From AAA164-E04 sp014239995 (GTDB lineage Bacteria; Verrucomicrobiota; Verrucomicrobiia; Limisphaerales; AAA164-E04): DNA of 64,000 nucleotides. Below the pieces are notes generated by a model. The model saw only the letters and a list, made by a program, of their open reading frames with translations. It searched no databases and was not told the origin of the DNA. Where the stretch lies: the NCBI GenBank assembly GCA_029247315.1, contig JAQWLM010000035.1:1-64000 (forward strand), read 5' to 3'. A program made the translations under genes and the position numbers. Positions within the stretch are counted from its first letter, which is position 1, and each line of letters opens with the position of its first letter. Below, piece after piece: positions 52,876-61,738 of the stretch.

Positions 52876-53590
52876 TCAATCAAGAAAACGAGTCAGTAAA
52901 TCTTCAAGAAGCCGACCCACACTCACGTATAGATTGGGTGGTTTGTCACCGGATTGCCGCAGCGATTGCAGATCTTTCCTGGAAATCCATTGCCCGGATT
53001 TAATCACAGTCAAGGGGTGCTCCAGAGGGTTGGCTCGCACAAGCACGAGGTCAGCCATTTCACCCAACTCGATGGTGCCAAATTGATCTTGGATCCCGAG
53101 TGTATGCGCGGCATTGAAGGTTGCGGCTTTGAGCACTGTTGCTTCTGACAAACCTGCTTCAACCATCAATTGCATCTCACGATGCGTCGAGGTTCCTGGC
53201 GGCATGTAAAGCGTGCCCGCATCGGATCCAACAAGCAGTCGAACACCTTCATCGTCCAATACCTTGACGATGTGCATCAGGAAAGCCTCCTCTTTTTGAT
53301 TCCAGTCTGACTGTTCCTCGGTAGCGTGGATCCACCGCTTCACCTCAAAAGCTTTGTTGATCCGTCGGTAAAGAGGGTTCAGTGTTTGCATGGGTAGATG
53401 ATCGACAAATGCCTGCTTGTGCAGACTGAGTTGGGTCAGATGATGAAAGGTCCCCAAGGTGGGAGTCACGACCGGGTCCAGTTCTTTTTTCCAACGCAGG
53501 TGCATGGGTAAACCTCGCATGTTTCGCACGGCCGCTCGGGCTGAAGCTATCCTCGCTGCATGTAAAAAAGGAGCGGGGACTTTCTGTGCC
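52876..53590 (-). pseudogene. N-terminally truncated amidohydrolase
   Basis: The frame (264 codons from an ATG at 53670) matches the C-terminal half of amidohydrolases: VVTPTLGTFHHLTQL, VRLLVGSDAGTLYMPPGTS (metal-binding Asp), EMQLMVEAGLSEATVLKAAT, NAAHTLGIQDQFGTIELGEM and ADLVLVRANPLEHPL. The N-terminal half with the HxH metal motif is absent; homology begins around 53520, and the frame runs into the 3' end of the exonuclease-phosphatase gene (stop 53597). The family is normally about 420-480 residues, so this is probably a dead remnant left by a deletion. Confidence 0.75.
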
Positions 53591-53596
53591 CCATCA

Positions 53597-54502
53597 CTAT
53601 CTGACTGTGAAATCAAACACTGCACTGACGGGCTGATGATCCGATAAAAGTCCGGTTGTCTCGTTGACAATGCACTTCGCCGTCAGACAGGAGGCGGCAA
53701 GGCCGGGACTGGCAAGGATGTAGTCCAGCCGCCGATCAGGGCCCATGTCTTCATCCGCACGCAATGGGGTTGGAAACGTGCCGATGAAGGCTTTGCGCTT
53801 GCGGTGAATGAGGTCGACAAACCCGGCATCCTCGAGACTTTTCAGGTGTCGGTAATCCAGTTGGCCATTGCGCAGGTTCTTACCTTTCGTCCGTATATCC
53901 AGTCGCTTGAAGAACGGAATCATATCGTCAACCTGATCGTATGCCGCCTTGTCGTGTGGCGAAAAGGTGTTGAAATCTCCCACCAAAACAACCTTTGCGT
54001 TCGGTGGTAATTTGGCTGCCTCCTTCAGCAAAAGCTCTACTTCTCTCATACGGATTTCCCAGTTGCCGGGATGCAGGTGAATGGCGTAAACGTGGATGCC
54101 GTGTGTCTTGCACGACAACAGACCGTGATGAAATCCTTCGGTCATGCGCTTGACCTCTGTGATCGGCTGACTTGAGGTGATCCCGGTAGGGAAACCATCT
54201 TCCTTGAGCAGGACACTATACGAATGGCCCCATTTTTTGGCGTCCTTGGCCAGTTTCTCAGGGGTGTAACCGTTCAATTCCTGCAAAGAAACAATGTCCG
54301 GTGCTTGTTCATTCATGAACTTGAGATAATTGACCTTGCGCTCAGATTTCTGGGTGAATCCATACCAGACGTTATAGCTGAGTAATTTGAGCTTACCACT
54401 ATCCTCAGTGGCATGGAGCCCACACGGGAGTAACAATGCGCTCGCACCCGCCACTGCCTTGACAGCAAATTGACGGCGATTGATGGGTTTTTGATTTTTC
54501 AT
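53597..54502 (-). CDS. Tat-exported endonuclease/exonuclease/phosphatase family protein
   Basis: A 301-residue EEP-family protein. The leader has a twin-arginine motif (NRRQFAVKA) and a hydrophobic stretch (GASALLLPCG). The catalytic pattern is complete: LLSYNVWYGF (Asn), VSLQELNGY (Glu), AIHLHPGN (His), LVGDFNTF (Asp, Asn), RRLDYILAS (Asp) and LSDHQPV (Asp, His). It may be a phosphodiesterase, sphingomyelinase-like enzyme or nuclease. The gene lies immediately upstream of the amidohydrolase remnant and 11 bases after the small membrane-protein gene. Confidence 0.88.
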   Translation of the reverse strand: MKNQKPINRRQFAVKAVAGASALLLPCGLHATEDSGKLKLLSYNVWYGFTQKSERKVNYLKFMNEQAPDIVSLQELNGYTPEKLAKDAKKWGHSYSVLLKEDGFPTGITSSQPITEVKRMTEGFHHGLLSCKTHGIHVYAIHLHPGNWEIRMREVELLLKEAAKLPPNAKVVLVGDFNTFSPHDKAAYDQVDDMIPFFKRLDIRTKGKNLRNGQLDYRHLKSLEDAGFVDLIHRKRKAFIGTFPTPLRADEDMGPDRRLDYILASPGLAASCLTAKCIVNETTGLLSDHQPVSAVFDFTVR

Positions 54503-54513
54503 AGGTACATTTC

Positions 54514-54783
54514 TTATTTGCCTGCTCTAACTCTAATCATTGCAATGACCTGTTTCGAGATTATCAAAATGACAGGCCCAATTATTCCAAGCAGTGCTCC
54601 AAAAAAAGCACTAGCTCCTATGATGAACTCCAGTTTTGAAGCTTCTGTTGGTTCCTCTGGAATCAATCCCGAGTTGAAAATGATCACGCAAATTGGAGTC
54701 ATCACAAACCAACCAATTGTTAAGATTTTCCAATTGCTGAAACCTTTTTTTGATTTTTCGGATTTATTCACGTGAGGGGCCAT
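54514..54783 (-). CDS. Small two-helix membrane protein
   Basis: An 89-residue frame with a charged N-terminus (MAPHVNKSEKSKKG) and two hydrophobic helices (ILTIGWFVMTPICVIIF and FIIGASAFFGALLGIIGPVI). No family is recognised. It is AT-richer than the window average by eye. It lies between the ankyrin pseudogene (4 bases from its end) and the EEP gene (11 bases), so it may belong to the same transcript. Confidence 0.6.
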   Translation of the reverse strand: MAPHVNKSEKSKKGFSNWKILTIGWFVMTPICVIIFNSGLIPEEPTEASKLEFIIGASAFFGALLGIIGPVILIISKQVIAMIRVRAGK

Positions 54784-54787
54784 TTAT

Positions 54788-55027
54788 TTATTCTATTGCC
54801 GCAATGTGCCCCCTCAAACTTATCCACAGCCCTGAAGGTTTAACCGCTTGAATGTTTCCTGAATAGGCAGGTTCGTGAATTGAGATGTCTGGTGCTTTTC
54901 CTGTCGGCGTTTCTGGTTGTGTCGCTTCGACAACTGGTTTCGATTCTGGTGAAGGAACCGACTACTGCGACTCCCCACATCCCACCAGCACCACCGCTGC
55001 GATTGTTGTGATTAGTATGTGTTTCAT
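54788..55027 (-). pseudogene. Degenerate ankyrin-type lipoprotein gene with nonsense codon
   Basis: The frame starts MKHILITTIAAVVLVGCG, a lipoprotein leader nearly identical to that of the next upstream gene, but TAG stands at codon 22 (54962-54964). After it the frame continues with KAPDISIHEPAYSGNIQAVK, which matches NIHEASWTGNIEAVK of the intact paralogue, then diverges and stops at 54788. The ankyrin repeats are gone. Its ATG overlaps the stop of the upstream paralogue (ATGA). Confidence 0.75.
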
Positions 55028-55075
55028 TTCCCTTCAGCTTTCAATTCTTCACCCGTCTTGCCGCCGTGTTTGCGG
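54981..55075 (-). repeat. Duplicated 95-bp junction, copy 1
   Basis: This segment and 55448-55542 align without gaps at an offset of 467 bases, with identity high by eye. Each spans the end of one ankyrin gene and the start of the next, which shows that the genes arose by tandem duplication. Confidence 0.7.
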
Positions 55076-55494
55076 AGGGTGGCGACGGCCGGTCCGTGAC
55101 CCCAATTATTGGCAGTATCTAATGGTGTCTTACCACCTTCACTCTTCGCATTGACATCTGCACCCTTGGTGATTAGCAGTTCGACAGTTATTGTAGGATC
55201 GTGTCCTTGTGTGAAAGAATAAGCCGCATGATGCAAAGGAGTCCATCCAATCTCATCCTTCGCATTCACATCTGCACCCTTGGCGATTAGTAGCTTGGCA
55301 ATTTCATTGCGGCTGAACACAGCTGCAATATGTAAAGGAGTCTTTCCTCTATCGCCAGGCGCGTTCACATCCGTTCCAGCAGCGATGTGCTGCTTGACTG
55401 CTTCGATGTTTCCAGTCCAAGAAGCTTCGTGAATATTCGGCCCACACCCCACCAGCAGCACGGCTGCGATTGTTGTGATTAGGAGGTGTTTCAT
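55024..55494 (-). CDS. Ankyrin-repeat lipoprotein
   Basis: A 156-residue protein with a lipobox leader (LLITTIAAVLLVGCG, Cys17) and about three ankyrin repeats (GKTPLHIAAVFSRNEIAKLLIAKGADVNAKD is the clearest, cited here as GKTPLHIAAVFSRN and LLIAKGADVNA; then GWTPLHHAAY and GGKTPLDTANNWG). It is probably anchored in the outer or inner membrane and used for protein contacts. An AAGGG site lies just before the ATG. Its start overlaps the stop of the upstream paralogue and its stop overlaps the start of the downstream one, each as ATGA. Confidence 0.85.
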   Translation of the reverse strand: MKHLLITTIAAVLLVGCGPNIHEASWTGNIEAVKQHIAAGTDVNAPGDRGKTPLHIAAVFSRNEIAKLLIAKGADVNAKDEIGWTPLHHAAYSFTQGHDPTITVELLITKGADVNAKSEGGKTPLDTANNWGHGPAVATLRKHGGKTGEELKAEGK

Positions 55495-55542
55495 TTCCCT
55501 TCAACTTTCAATTGTTCAATCGTCTTGCCACCGTGTTTGCGG
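55448..55542 (-). repeat. Duplicated 95-bp junction, copy 2
   Basis: Partner of 54981-55075, covering the end of the frameshifted ankyrin gene and the lipoprotein leader of the intact one. Confidence 0.7.
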
Positions 55543-55927
55543 GGGAGGTCGGCGATTTCTTTCTGGACTTCGGGCGAGCAAAGATAGTTCTCACGTTCTG
55601 CGCTATCAACGGGTGTGTGGTCACCTTTAGATTTCGCATTCACAGCCGCACCTTTGGCGATGAGGAGTTTGACGGTTTCTTTATGACCTCCCATGGCCGC
55701 ACTATGCAAAGGAGTGCTTCCTGAATCAGCCTTCGCATTGACATCTTTACCTTTATTGATCAGCTCTGCTGCGAATGCAGTGTCGCCCCTTTCAATCGCA
55801 GGTAGAAGCTGACTATTATTCCTTTTAATTTCATCTTTAGCGGCACCACATCCGAAAATCGACACACCCATAAAAGCAGAAAGCAAAGCAGCAAAAAAAT
55901 TGGGATCTCATTTTTAAATTGTTTCAT
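55491..55927 (-). pseudogene. Ankyrin-repeat lipoprotein gene with frameshift in a T7 run
   Basis: From the ATG at 55927 the frame begins MKQFKNEIPIF and then runs out of phase at seven consecutive T (A at 55893-55899 on the plus strand). With one more T the reading would be IFFAALLSAFMGVSIFGCG, a perfect lipoprotein leader joined to the ankyrin part (STPLHSAAMGGHKETVKLL). As written, only a TTG at 55886 gives a 131-residue product with a shortened leader. The cause may be mutation, slippage-based phase variation, or a sequencing error in the homopolymer. Ankyrin repeats are otherwise intact. Confidence 0.75.
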
Positions 55928-56041
55928 GTCATTGGCATAAATCAAGCGGCGACAATCTCAGGTATTTTTGATTACCCTGAATTAATGTTTTTATCGTCTG
56001 TTTTGAAATTTTTCCATATTCGGTATGCCGGTTAAAACGAC

Positions 56042-56073
56042 AAAAAATGGTGGCACCCATAGGCACCACCATT
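56042..56073 (-). terminator. Rho-independent terminator after the YceI gene
   Basis: On the minus strand AATGGTGG (56066-56073) pairs with CCACCATT (56046-56053), extended by four further pairs including two wobbles, and is followed by a run of T (six A at 56042-56047 on the plus strand). It lies about 45 bases after the YceI stop codon. Confidence 0.8.
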
Positions 56074-56118
56074 AGATTCCAACGTTTCCGTTGAAGCTTT
56101 TAACGCGATTTTTAATGT

Positions 56119-56748
56119 TCAACTAGGAACAGCAACGATATTCAACTTGATCACCACTTCATCCCTGATGAGGTTATCTGCGCGCCCTGGATACTTGATG
56201 TCGAAATCAAACCGCTTGATGTAAAACTCGGCACGCACCTTGACCTCCGTTTCGGACACATCAATCTCTGCGGGAAAGGTAATACTCTTGGTAACCCCAT
56301 GCAGGTTCAGATTACCAGTCACCATGTATGCCTCTTCTGTCTTCTGTATGGCGGTGCTGGTAAAGGAAGCTTCAGGAAAAGCCGGCACATCAAAAAAATC
56401 CGCATTCTTGAGATGACCGGTGAGCTTCTCACTATCAGACCATGTCGAGTCCATATCGATATCCACCGAGGTTCCATGACCGACTGGCACGCCGTCCTCG
56501 ACGTAAATCACGGCACTGAAGGTTTCAAACCCTCCCTCGTGGCTCCCGGTAACCTTGGAACCGACAAAACCCAGCTTGGATGTGGCGCTTGAAATAAATT
56601 TATTGCCACCCAAATCTGAATCCGGGATTGTTTTCGCTGAGGTGACCTCGGCTTCATTAACGCTATCTGCAGGATTTGAACAGGCTGTCAGGGTCAAAAG
56701 GACTGCTAGACTTCCGATATGCACAAAGGGCATCCATTGTTGTTTCAT
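56119..56748 (-). CDS. YceI family lipoprotein
   Basis: A 209-residue protein from the ATG at 56748 (MKQQWMPFV). The leader ends in a lipobox (SLAVLLTLTACS), so it is a lipoprotein. The YceI lipocalin-like domain follows: SKLGFVGSKVTGSHEGGF, SVDIDMDSTWSDSEKLTGHL, FPEASFTST, VTGNLNLHGVTKSITFP and FDIKYPGRADNLIRDEV. YceI proteins bind polyisoprenoid or similar lipids; many are linked with stress. It has its own terminator. The earlier ATG at 56772 adds eight residues and is less likely. Confidence 0.92.
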   Translation of the reverse strand: MKQQWMPFVHIGSLAVLLTLTACSNPADSVNEAEVTSAKTIPDSDLGGNKFISSATSKLGFVGSKVTGSHEGGFETFSAVIYVEDGVPVGHGTSVDIDMDSTWSDSEKLTGHLKNADFFDVPAFPEASFTSTAIQKTEEAYMVTGNLNLHGVTKSITFPAEIDVSETEVKVRAEFYIKRFDFDIKYPGRADNLIRDEVVIKLNIVAVPS

Positions 56749-56786
56749 ATGCAATAAGGTTGTTGCTGACATCTTGTCTTTTCAAG

Positions 56787-57827
56787 CTACTTGAGCATTT
56801 CGAGGATGCGCTGCCGAAGCACCTGCGCTTGTTCTCTGGCCTTTGAAACACCCTCATCCAGTGAAGGTGCTTTTTTGCGACTCCGAGGAAGCGTATGGTC
56901 GCGGTAAAGCCTGCTCAAATGATTGAATCTCGTCCGCAGATCTTTCCAGAGCACCTCATGCCCTTGGGCGGGTTTCTTTCCAACCGCCTCGGTCTTGAGT
57001 ACCACACCCGTCAGCTGATGAAGGGTGTCGTAGGCCTGTTGGCGGTTCTCTCCCATGGCCTCCAGGATGGCCAGTGCGAAAGCCAGATGCCCGTCCAGTG
57101 GAGGATGCACCCCGTCCCCATAACGGTAACCAGGCTCCTGAACACGTGCAGTGGTGATGTAATCCTGGAGCGGTGTGTGGATATCGACAAACTGTTCAAC
57201 ACGATCCCCGAAACTTCCCAGAGCCAATCCACCAAGGGCCACGAGAGTGGTGTCATAATGAACATAGGTCTGGCTGTAGCCATAAACGTCGCCACCAGGT
57301 GGCAACAAGTTCTTAGCCGGTTTACTGGCGGAGTCGAAGGGAGGAGGCGAGAGGAGCACAATGCGCGCACCCGTTATCTCAATCTTTTCAATAAGACGGG
57401 CCATCTGGGTTTGGTAGGCCCGCTGGATGTCCCGTCGGGATGGGTAGTAGTTACCATCATTCATGCCATAACATATGAAAACCCAGTCCGGTTGTGCGAT
57501 CCGCAACGCGGGTGCCACACGGTCATGCACCCAGGGCCTGCGTGAATGACCAGGCTCTGTGGTGTTGGAAACGGTCTCGGCACTGACTCCCATGTTCATC
57601 ACTGTAAGGTCGAGATGTGGATAAGCAGCCCAGAGGAAGGTTTCAATGAAGGCCACATAACGCCCGTCCTGCGTGATACTGTCACCCAGGAATAAAATCT
57701 GCTCACCGTCGGCAAAACGCAGCCCTTGTTGGGGCGCTGCTGCCCGCAGCGAGTGCGTGGCAAGCATGACCTGCACAAAAAGGACCGCAGCATACAGAAG
57801 GTGCGAGTGATGGAATCGAATATGCAT
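56787..57827 (-). CDS. Secreted SGNH/GDSL hydrolase
   Basis: A 346-residue protein from the ATG at 57827 (MHIRFHHSHL) with a signal peptide (LLYAAVLFVQVMLATHSLRAA). SGNH blocks are ILFLGDSITQDG (Ser), NMGVSAETVSN (Gly), CYGMNDGNY (Asn) and YGDGVHPPLDGH (Asp, His). It is most like the GDSL esterases common next to polysaccharide-degradation genes in this phylum, which remove acyl groups from sugars. It is divergent from the PhoD-like gene and about 15 bases upstream of the YceI dyad. Confidence 0.88.
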   Translation of the reverse strand: MHIRFHHSHLLYAAVLFVQVMLATHSLRAAAPQQGLRFADGEQILFLGDSITQDGRYVAFIETFLWAAYPHLDLTVMNMGVSAETVSNTTEPGHSRRPWVHDRVAPALRIAQPDWVFICYGMNDGNYYPSRRDIQRAYQTQMARLIEKIEITGARIVLLSPPPFDSASKPAKNLLPPGGDVYGYSQTYVHYDTTLVALGGLALGSFGDRVEQFVDIHTPLQDYITTARVQEPGYRYGDGVHPPLDGHLAFALAILEAMGENRQQAYDTLHQLTGVVLKTEAVGKKPAQGHEVLWKDLRTRFNHLSRLYRDHTLPRSRKKAPSLDEGVSKAREQAQVLRQRILEMLK

Positions 57828-58073
57828 GGGATGCTTATGGCAAATCAACAACCACTGGACAAGTTCATATTGTGGGTCCATTCATGGTAAATGGACCCAC
57901 GTGATCGTTCCGAGTGGAACGTAAAAGGTGATCGTAAAAGGCAATTCCAACAGAAATCCAGGGACAATGAGAGTCAAGACATCCCGTATTCCTCCTGGCC
58001 ATGCATTGCTGGGGAAGAAAAAAAACTGGTTATTCAATCGGGGTTGGGCATAAAAGGTGACACCCAAACCATC

Positions 58074-60023
58074 ATGAAGATCAATCGACGCAATGCGATC
58101 AAGGTGACCGCCGCCGGGATGAGCAGCCTTGTTATTGACCCGGCGTTCCTCCGTGCAGAGGCCGCCTCCAAACCCTTTGGAAAATCCTTTTCCAATCTTG
58201 AGACACTGAGCACCGGTGAGTGGTGGAAAGAACCGGGCAACCGCGAGACACCTCTTAAAAACGGTAGACGTGCGGCGGCCCCCAACCTCAACATCCCACG
58301 AGACCAGGTGGTGGTTTTCGCACTTTACACCCACCAGTCCGGAACACTGAAGCTCACGGCCCAGCTATTCCCCCTGAAGACGGGTGAAGCCCGCGAGGTC
58401 CGTTTGGAATTTCAATTCCCCGGCCAGGAGTGGACCGAGGCGGCAAGGGCAGAGGTCCTCTACCCCGGGTGGGATGCCCATTTTCGAGTTGAAAACTGGG
58501 ATAATACCCGCGATGTCAAATACCGCGTGTGCCATGGGGAAAAAGCAACCTTTGAGGGACTCATAAGGCGTGACCCTCATGAAAAGGACACTATTGTAGT
58601 CGCCAATCTGTCCTGTAACTCCAGCCGCACCAACGGGCCACGTCAGGAAATCGTTGATAACCTTCGCCAGCTGGATCCTGACTTGCTTTTTTTCGGTGGG
58701 GACCAGACCTACCGCCATACAGAGCACACCGCCGGTTGGATTGAATTTGGTCTGCAATACCGTGACGTGATCCGCGATCGACCCACGATCTCCATCCCCG
58801 ACGACCACGATGTCGGGCACGGTAACGTATGGGGTGAAAGCGGGAAACGTTCGACCATCAAGGGGGATGCCGATGGTGGTTACCGTTACCCGGTGGCCTA
58901 TGTCAACCAGGTCCAGCGCCAGCAGACCTGGAACTTGCCCGATCCCGTGGACCCCGATCCGGTCGATCGGGAAATCGGGGTCTACTTCACACGTCTGAAC
59001 GTCGGGGGAGTGGATTTTGCCATCCTGGAGGATCGTAAATTCAAAACTGGACCGGCAGGAAAAATCCCGAAGATGGGTCCTCGACCAGACCACATCAACG
59101 ACCCCAAGTATGATCCCTCCAAAATCGATCTGCCAGGCCTGGAGTTGCTTGGCCCAAGGCAGGAGCGTTTTCTGGAGGAGTGGACAACGGATTGGACGGG
59201 AGCTGAAATGAAGGGAGTGCTCTCACAGACGGCCTTCTGTGGAGCGGTGCACATGCACGGTAACCCAAAAAATCGTCTCCTGGCGGATCTTGACTGCAAC
59301 GGCTGGCCCCAGACACCCAGTCGTCGAGCCTTGTCACTGATACGCCGAGCCTGGGCAGTGCACCTTTGCGGTGATCAGCACCTCGCAGTCGTCGTCAAGC
59401 ATGGCATCACTGAGCATGGCGATGGCCCCTATGGTTTTACCGGGCCAGCCCTGGTCAACACGATTTACGGCCGCTGGTGGCATCCCGCAGACGAAAAACC
59501 CGGCCCCAACCCGGTGAAGGACAGTCCGCTGCCATGGACGGGGGATTTCAAGGACGGACTTGGTAACAAGATCTCGATGCTCGCCTACGCGAATCCAGAG
59601 GATCAGGGGTCAGAGCAAAAGCGGGCAGACGGTTTTGGTATCGCTCGGTTCCATAAAAAAACACGCAAAGTCACCTTCGAATGCTGGCCTCGGTTCAGCG
59701 ATGTACGTGATGGCAACAAGGTTCAATTTCCAGGTTGGCCCATCACGGTGGCGCAGGCGGCCAATGACGGGCGTAAGGTGACAGGTTACCTGCCTGAATA
59801 CGTCTTCGCTGACGGAAAAAATCACGTCATCCAGGTCGAGGAGGAGGCAAGTGGCGAGGTCCTCTACACACTGCGATCCCATCAGGGACGTATCCAGCCC
59901 AAAGTCTACAGTCTTGGGAAACATACAGTCCGGTTCGGATACGACCTGCCTGATAGAAAGACCTTGCGGGGGGTGGAGCCTCAGGCGAAGCAGGCAGCAG
60001 GCCGGGTCAGTATCCAGGTATGA
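58074..60023 (+). CDS. PhoD-like alkaline phosphatase family protein, Tat-exported
   Basis: About 649 residues from the ATG at 58074. The leader is of twin-arginine type (NRRNAIKVTAAG). An N-terminal beta domain is followed by a metallophosphatase domain with PDLLFFGGDQTYRHTE, SIPDDHDVGHGNVW, GVLSQTAFCG and HLCGDQHLAVVVKHG, the metal-binding Asp, Asn and His positions of the PhoD class. PhoD enzymes release phosphate from diesters or monoesters outside the cell with Ca or Fe; in this phylum related proteins may act on other esters. It lies between SGNH and sulfatase genes. Confidence 0.88.
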   Translation: MKINRRNAIKVTAAGMSSLVIDPAFLRAEAASKPFGKSFSNLETLSTGEWWKEPGNRETPLKNGRRAAAPNLNIPRDQVVVFALYTHQSGTLKLTAQLFPLKTGEAREVRLEFQFPGQEWTEAARAEVLYPGWDAHFRVENWDNTRDVKYRVCHGEKATFEGLIRRDPHEKDTIVVANLSCNSSRTNGPRQEIVDNLRQLDPDLLFFGGDQTYRHTEHTAGWIEFGLQYRDVIRDRPTISIPDDHDVGHGNVWGESGKRSTIKGDADGGYRYPVAYVNQVQRQQTWNLPDPVDPDPVDREIGVYFTRLNVGGVDFAILEDRKFKTGPAGKIPKMGPRPDHINDPKYDPSKIDLPGLELLGPRQERFLEEWTTDWTGAEMKGVLSQTAFCGAVHMHGNPKNRLLADLDCNGWPQTPSRRALSLIRRAWAVHLCGDQHLAVVVKHGITEHGDGPYGFTGPALVNTIYGRWWHPADEKPGPNPVKDSPLPWTGDFKDGLGNKISMLAYANPEDQGSEQKRADGFGIARFHKKTRKVTFECWPRFSDVRDGNKVQFPGWPITVAQAANDGRKVTGYLPEYVFADGKNHVIQVEEEASGEVLYTLRSHQGRIQPKVYSLGKHTVRFGYDLPDRKTLRGVEPQAKQAAGRVSIQV

Positions 60024-60037
60024 GGTGCAGCTGGACT

Positions 60038-61699
60038 TCAGAGTTTTCCAGGCGCGACACCCTTGAGTTCACCCTCACGGCGCAACCGGAAGGCACGTGA
60101 AATTTCAATGGCCTTCTGGCGGTCGGCATCATCGTAATCCCAGAAGGCCTGCACCACCTCCTCGCATTTAGGATAGTGGGAACCGTCGTCCCCGACCTGC
60201 AGGCGCAAGTCGGCAAACTGCCTTTTGAGCTGATCCCTGAGTGAACGATACGACGGATGGTCATAGACGTTGAAACGTTCATTCGGATCCTTGACCAGGT
60301 CATACAATTCCCAGCCCGGTGGCGTCTGATTACCCCCGGAATAATCGCATCCATAAAAATAGATCAGCTTGTGGGTCTTCGTACGAATGGCCATCTCCCC
60401 GGGATTGTCGTGGTGCGCCATGTGCATCCAGTATCGGTAGTAGGCAGCCTGTTTCCAACCCTGGGGTTCCCTGCCTGTCTCGCAGATTCCACGAAAGGAT
60501 CTTCCCTGCATGGAATCCGGGGTGTGGACCCCGGCAAAATCGAGCATCATGGCCGGAAAATCTACATTCTCGACGATGGCATCACTCCGGCTACCAGCTG
60601 AAATGGCCTTGGGGTAGTGTACAATCAGGGGCATGCGCATGGACGTATCGTAGGCCCAGCGCTTATCCTGATAATCCTTTTCACCCAACCAGAAACCCTG
60701 ATCGCCCGTGTAGATAATCACAGTATTATCATACAATCCCTCGCGCTTGAGATAATCCAAAAGGCGCCCGAGATTGTCATCAACCCCCTTCACGCAACGC
60801 AGGTATTTCCTCAGGTAAGCCTGATAGGCAAGATGCCTGGTTTCTTTGTCGGACATGGATACCACATCGTAATCCACCGGAAACTCCTCGGGGAACCGCT
60901 GCAGGAGATCCACGGCATAAGAACGCCTTGGGTTCCGTTTGCCAATGGATGTACCAATATGCGGTCTCAGCTCGTCCTGATGACCTCGGGTGGCGATGGA
61001 CCCAAATGTGGAAGGCACCTCATACAAGGTATCTGGCTCAGGAATCTCAACATCAGCCAGGTAATCCTGGTAACGTGGAGCATTTTCAAAAAAGTCGTGG
61101 GGTGCCTTGAAATGATGACAAACAAAGAAAGGCTTCTCTGGGTCACGGTGCATGCGGAACCATTCCAGAGAAGCATCCGTGATGGCATCTGAGGAATGCT
61201 GCCCAGGGTGGGTAATGGTGTTACGGGGCCAGGGCTTCGCCCCCTGTACCCGAAACTCCGGGGCAAAGTACTTTCCCTGGCCGGGAAGCACCTTGTAATA
61301 GTCAAAGTTGGGCTCGAGTTTCAGGTGCCACTTCCCGATCATGGCTGTCTGGTATCCCGCCTGGCGCATCATGATCGGCAGGGTCTGGCGCTGCGGCTCG
61401 ATCCTGCCCTTAAGGTCAAAGACTCCGTGCACGTGCGGATACTGGCCCGTAAGAATACTGGCCCGGCTTGGCGTACAGATGGCGTTGACGCAAAAGGCAT
61501 TTTCAAACACCATCCCCCCCGCTGCCAAACGGTCGATGTTTGGCGTTGGATCCAGAGGCTTCAGGATGGTCGCGTAGGCCCCTACCGCCTGGGCGGTATG
61601 GTCGTCGGACATGATGAAGAGGATATTGGGAGGGCGAGCCTCGGCGTGGAGGCACGAAATGATGGCAAGCGCAAGCGCGCAGGGCAGCTTCAGGTTCAT
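60038..61699 (-). CDS. Secreted type I sulfatase
   Basis: About 553 residues from the ATG at 61699 (MNLKLPC; a start at 61711 adds four). A signal peptide precedes the sulfatase domain with ILFIMSDDHTAQAVG (metal-binding Asp pair) and the formylglycine motif NAICTPSRASILTG, where the Cys (about residue 75) is converted by a maturase. MIGKWHL, CHHFKAPHDF and YTGDQGFWLGEKD complete the active site. It most resembles the sulfatases that cut sulfate from marine polysaccharides. No maturase gene is in the window. It converges with the PhoD-like gene. Confidence 0.93.
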   Translation of the reverse strand: MNLKLPCALALAIISCLHAEARPPNILFIMSDDHTAQAVGAYATILKPLDPTPNIDRLAAGGMVFENAFCVNAICTPSRASILTGQYPHVHGVFDLKGRIEPQRQTLPIMMRQAGYQTAMIGKWHLKLEPNFDYYKVLPGQGKYFAPEFRVQGAKPWPRNTITHPGQHSSDAITDASLEWFRMHRDPEKPFFVCHHFKAPHDFFENAPRYQDYLADVEIPEPDTLYEVPSTFGSIATRGHQDELRPHIGTSIGKRNPRRSYAVDLLQRFPEEFPVDYDVVSMSDKETRHLAYQAYLRKYLRCVKGVDDNLGRLLDYLKREGLYDNTVIIYTGDQGFWLGEKDYQDKRWAYDTSMRMPLIVHYPKAISAGSRSDAIVENVDFPAMMLDFAGVHTPDSMQGRSFRGICETGREPQGWKQAAYYRYWMHMAHHDNPGEMAIRTKTHKLIYFYGCDYSGGNQTPPGWELYDLVKDPNERFNVYDHPSYRSLRDQLKRQFADLRLQVGDDGSHYPKCEEVVQAFWDYDDADRQKAIEISRAFRLRREGELKGVAPGKL

Positions 61700-61738
61700 A
61701 ATGACACCCATGGGCTCTGGATGGTTTCAGACCCTGCT

